DNA of 64,000 bases, taken from assembly GCF_046557915.1 (NCBI RefSeq), contig NZ_JBHEBG010000001.1, positions 558,001 through 622,000 of the forward strand. The letters run 5' to 3'. Of this stretch, positions 63,366 to 64,000 are shown piece after piece. A model generated the notes under the pieces. That model had not been told where the DNA came from, searched no databases, and saw only the letters and a list, made by a program, of their open reading frames with translations. Each line of letters begins with the position of its first letter. The first letter of the stretch is position 1. The position numbers and the translations under genes were made by a program. The DNA comes from JBHEBG01 sp046557915 (GTDB lineage: Bacteria; Bacteroidota; Bacteroidia; Flavobacteriales; Flavobacteriaceae).

Positions 63366-64000
63366 TCATTCTCCTATTGGAAAAGTATTGATATAATATC
63401 CTGGGTCTCCCTGTGTGGTCAAAAAATCTATCGCCACTTGAATTCTGGTTGCTAAATCCGAATTATAAAAGGTTATCGTAGCATCTCCATTTTCATTGGT
63501 GGTAACAGCTTGGTTCCAAAATAGCGTTTTACGGTTATCAGCCTTTTTTGTTCTTTGTTTGACTTATCGTAGACCGGGTTATAAAATTCCTTTTCTCCGC
63601 TATGGCTTAGAATATATTCAAAGTTAGATTTTGAATTTAAAGAGGTAGCGCCAGGCTTCCCTGTTTTGGTATAAATAAGAATAACACCATTACTGCCCCG
63701 CATTCCAAAATTAGCGGCTGATGATCCTTTTAAAACCTCTATCCTCTCAACATTGGATCTTTCCAAGAATTGAATGGGGTTATAACTCCCTTGGGGAGAA
63801 CTCAAAATTGCCCCGTCTATGACCCAAAGGGGTTCAGTACTCGATGTGAAGGAGCTTGTTCCACCCCTAATGGTAACTTTTGCATCGAGGCCTCCAATTC
63901 CTCCAGATACCATAACACCGGGTATACGGCTCAACAACAAGGAAAGGTCTTGTGGATTATTTTCATCCTGATAGACTACCGCATCAGGGACAATGCCATA
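63366..64000 (-). pseudogene. TonB-plug-domain outer-membrane protein, cut by the right edge and frameshifted
   Basis: The minus-strand frame is open from the right edge and contains a plug domain (LLLSRIPGVMVSGGIGGLDA, ERIEVLKGSSAANFGMRGSN). After DKSNKEQK (near 63550) it runs into unrelated residues and stops at 63473. The adjacent frame continues sensibly as ADNRKTLFWNQAVTTNENGD to a stop at 63366-63368. The switch falls in a T6 run (63544-63549); a seventh T would restore one frame. The restored C-terminus (RKTLFWNQ, ITFYNSD) is typical of carboxypeptidase-regulatory/TonB-plug proteins of Bacteroidota. Could be a real disruption, slippage-based switching or a base-call error. Confidence 0.75.

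Overview
The window comes from a member of the Bacteroidota, most likely a marine Flavobacteriaceae (Maribacter/Zobellia/Arenibacter-like; the genus is an inference). The evidence is two SusC/SusD pairs, each headed by an ECF sigma factor and a FecR anti-sigma factor, many lipoproteins with short Cys-terminated signals, TAnnTTTG-type promoter elements, a moderately AT-rich base composition, and Bacteroidota-type lanthipeptide leaders. I saw no rRNA, tRNA, CRISPR array or insertion sequence.

Layout. (1) 1-6724, minus strand: sigma factor, FecR, SusC and a SusD cut by the left edge. (2) 6951-15186, plus strand and divergent from region 1: lipoprotein GH63 alpha-glucosidase, a 1013-residue kinase/M23/class-III-aminotransferase fusion, and lipoprotein GH2 beta-galactosidase. 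(3) 15440-24130: a class I lanthipeptide locus. A C39 ABC exporter and an HlyD protein lie on the plus strand; two GG-leader precursors, LanC and a split LanB lie convergently on the minus strand. (4) 24469-32547, minus: sigma, FecR, SusC, SusD and a lipoprotein glycerophosphodiesterase. (5) 32907-38091: a uronate module, with kduI, a KduD-like SDR and a DUF4861 lipoprotein divergent from a LacI regulator and GH88, across a perfect 26-bp palindrome. (6) 38192-50239: outer-membrane barrel, lipoprotein, an esterase homologue lacking its nucleophile, Crp/Fnr regulator, di-heme peroxidase, DUF2723 membrane protein, membrane-anchored LuxR protein and class III cyclase. (7) 50524-51534, plus: HtrA-like protease. 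(8) 51765-60216, minus: a tight seven-gene run dcu-aspA-asparaginase-sdhC-sdhA-sdhB-porin. (9) 60422-64000: two lipoproteins, a second cyclase, and a frameshifted TonB-plug protein cut by the right edge.

How the genes fit together. Region 2 reads as a pathway for glucosyl-galactosyl-hydroxylysine, the collagen glycan. A GH63 enzyme could remove alpha-1,2-glucose and a GH2 enzyme beta-galactose. The fusion carries the two folds that in animals phosphorylate hydroxylysine and eliminate phosphate and ammonia from it. This is an inference, but each step has a matching gene. Region 8 would convert asparagine to aspartate in the periplasm, import aspartate in exchange for succinate, deaminate it to fumarate and reduce fumarate at the membrane. 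Region 3 should make, cyclise, trim and export two Cys-rich lanthipeptides.
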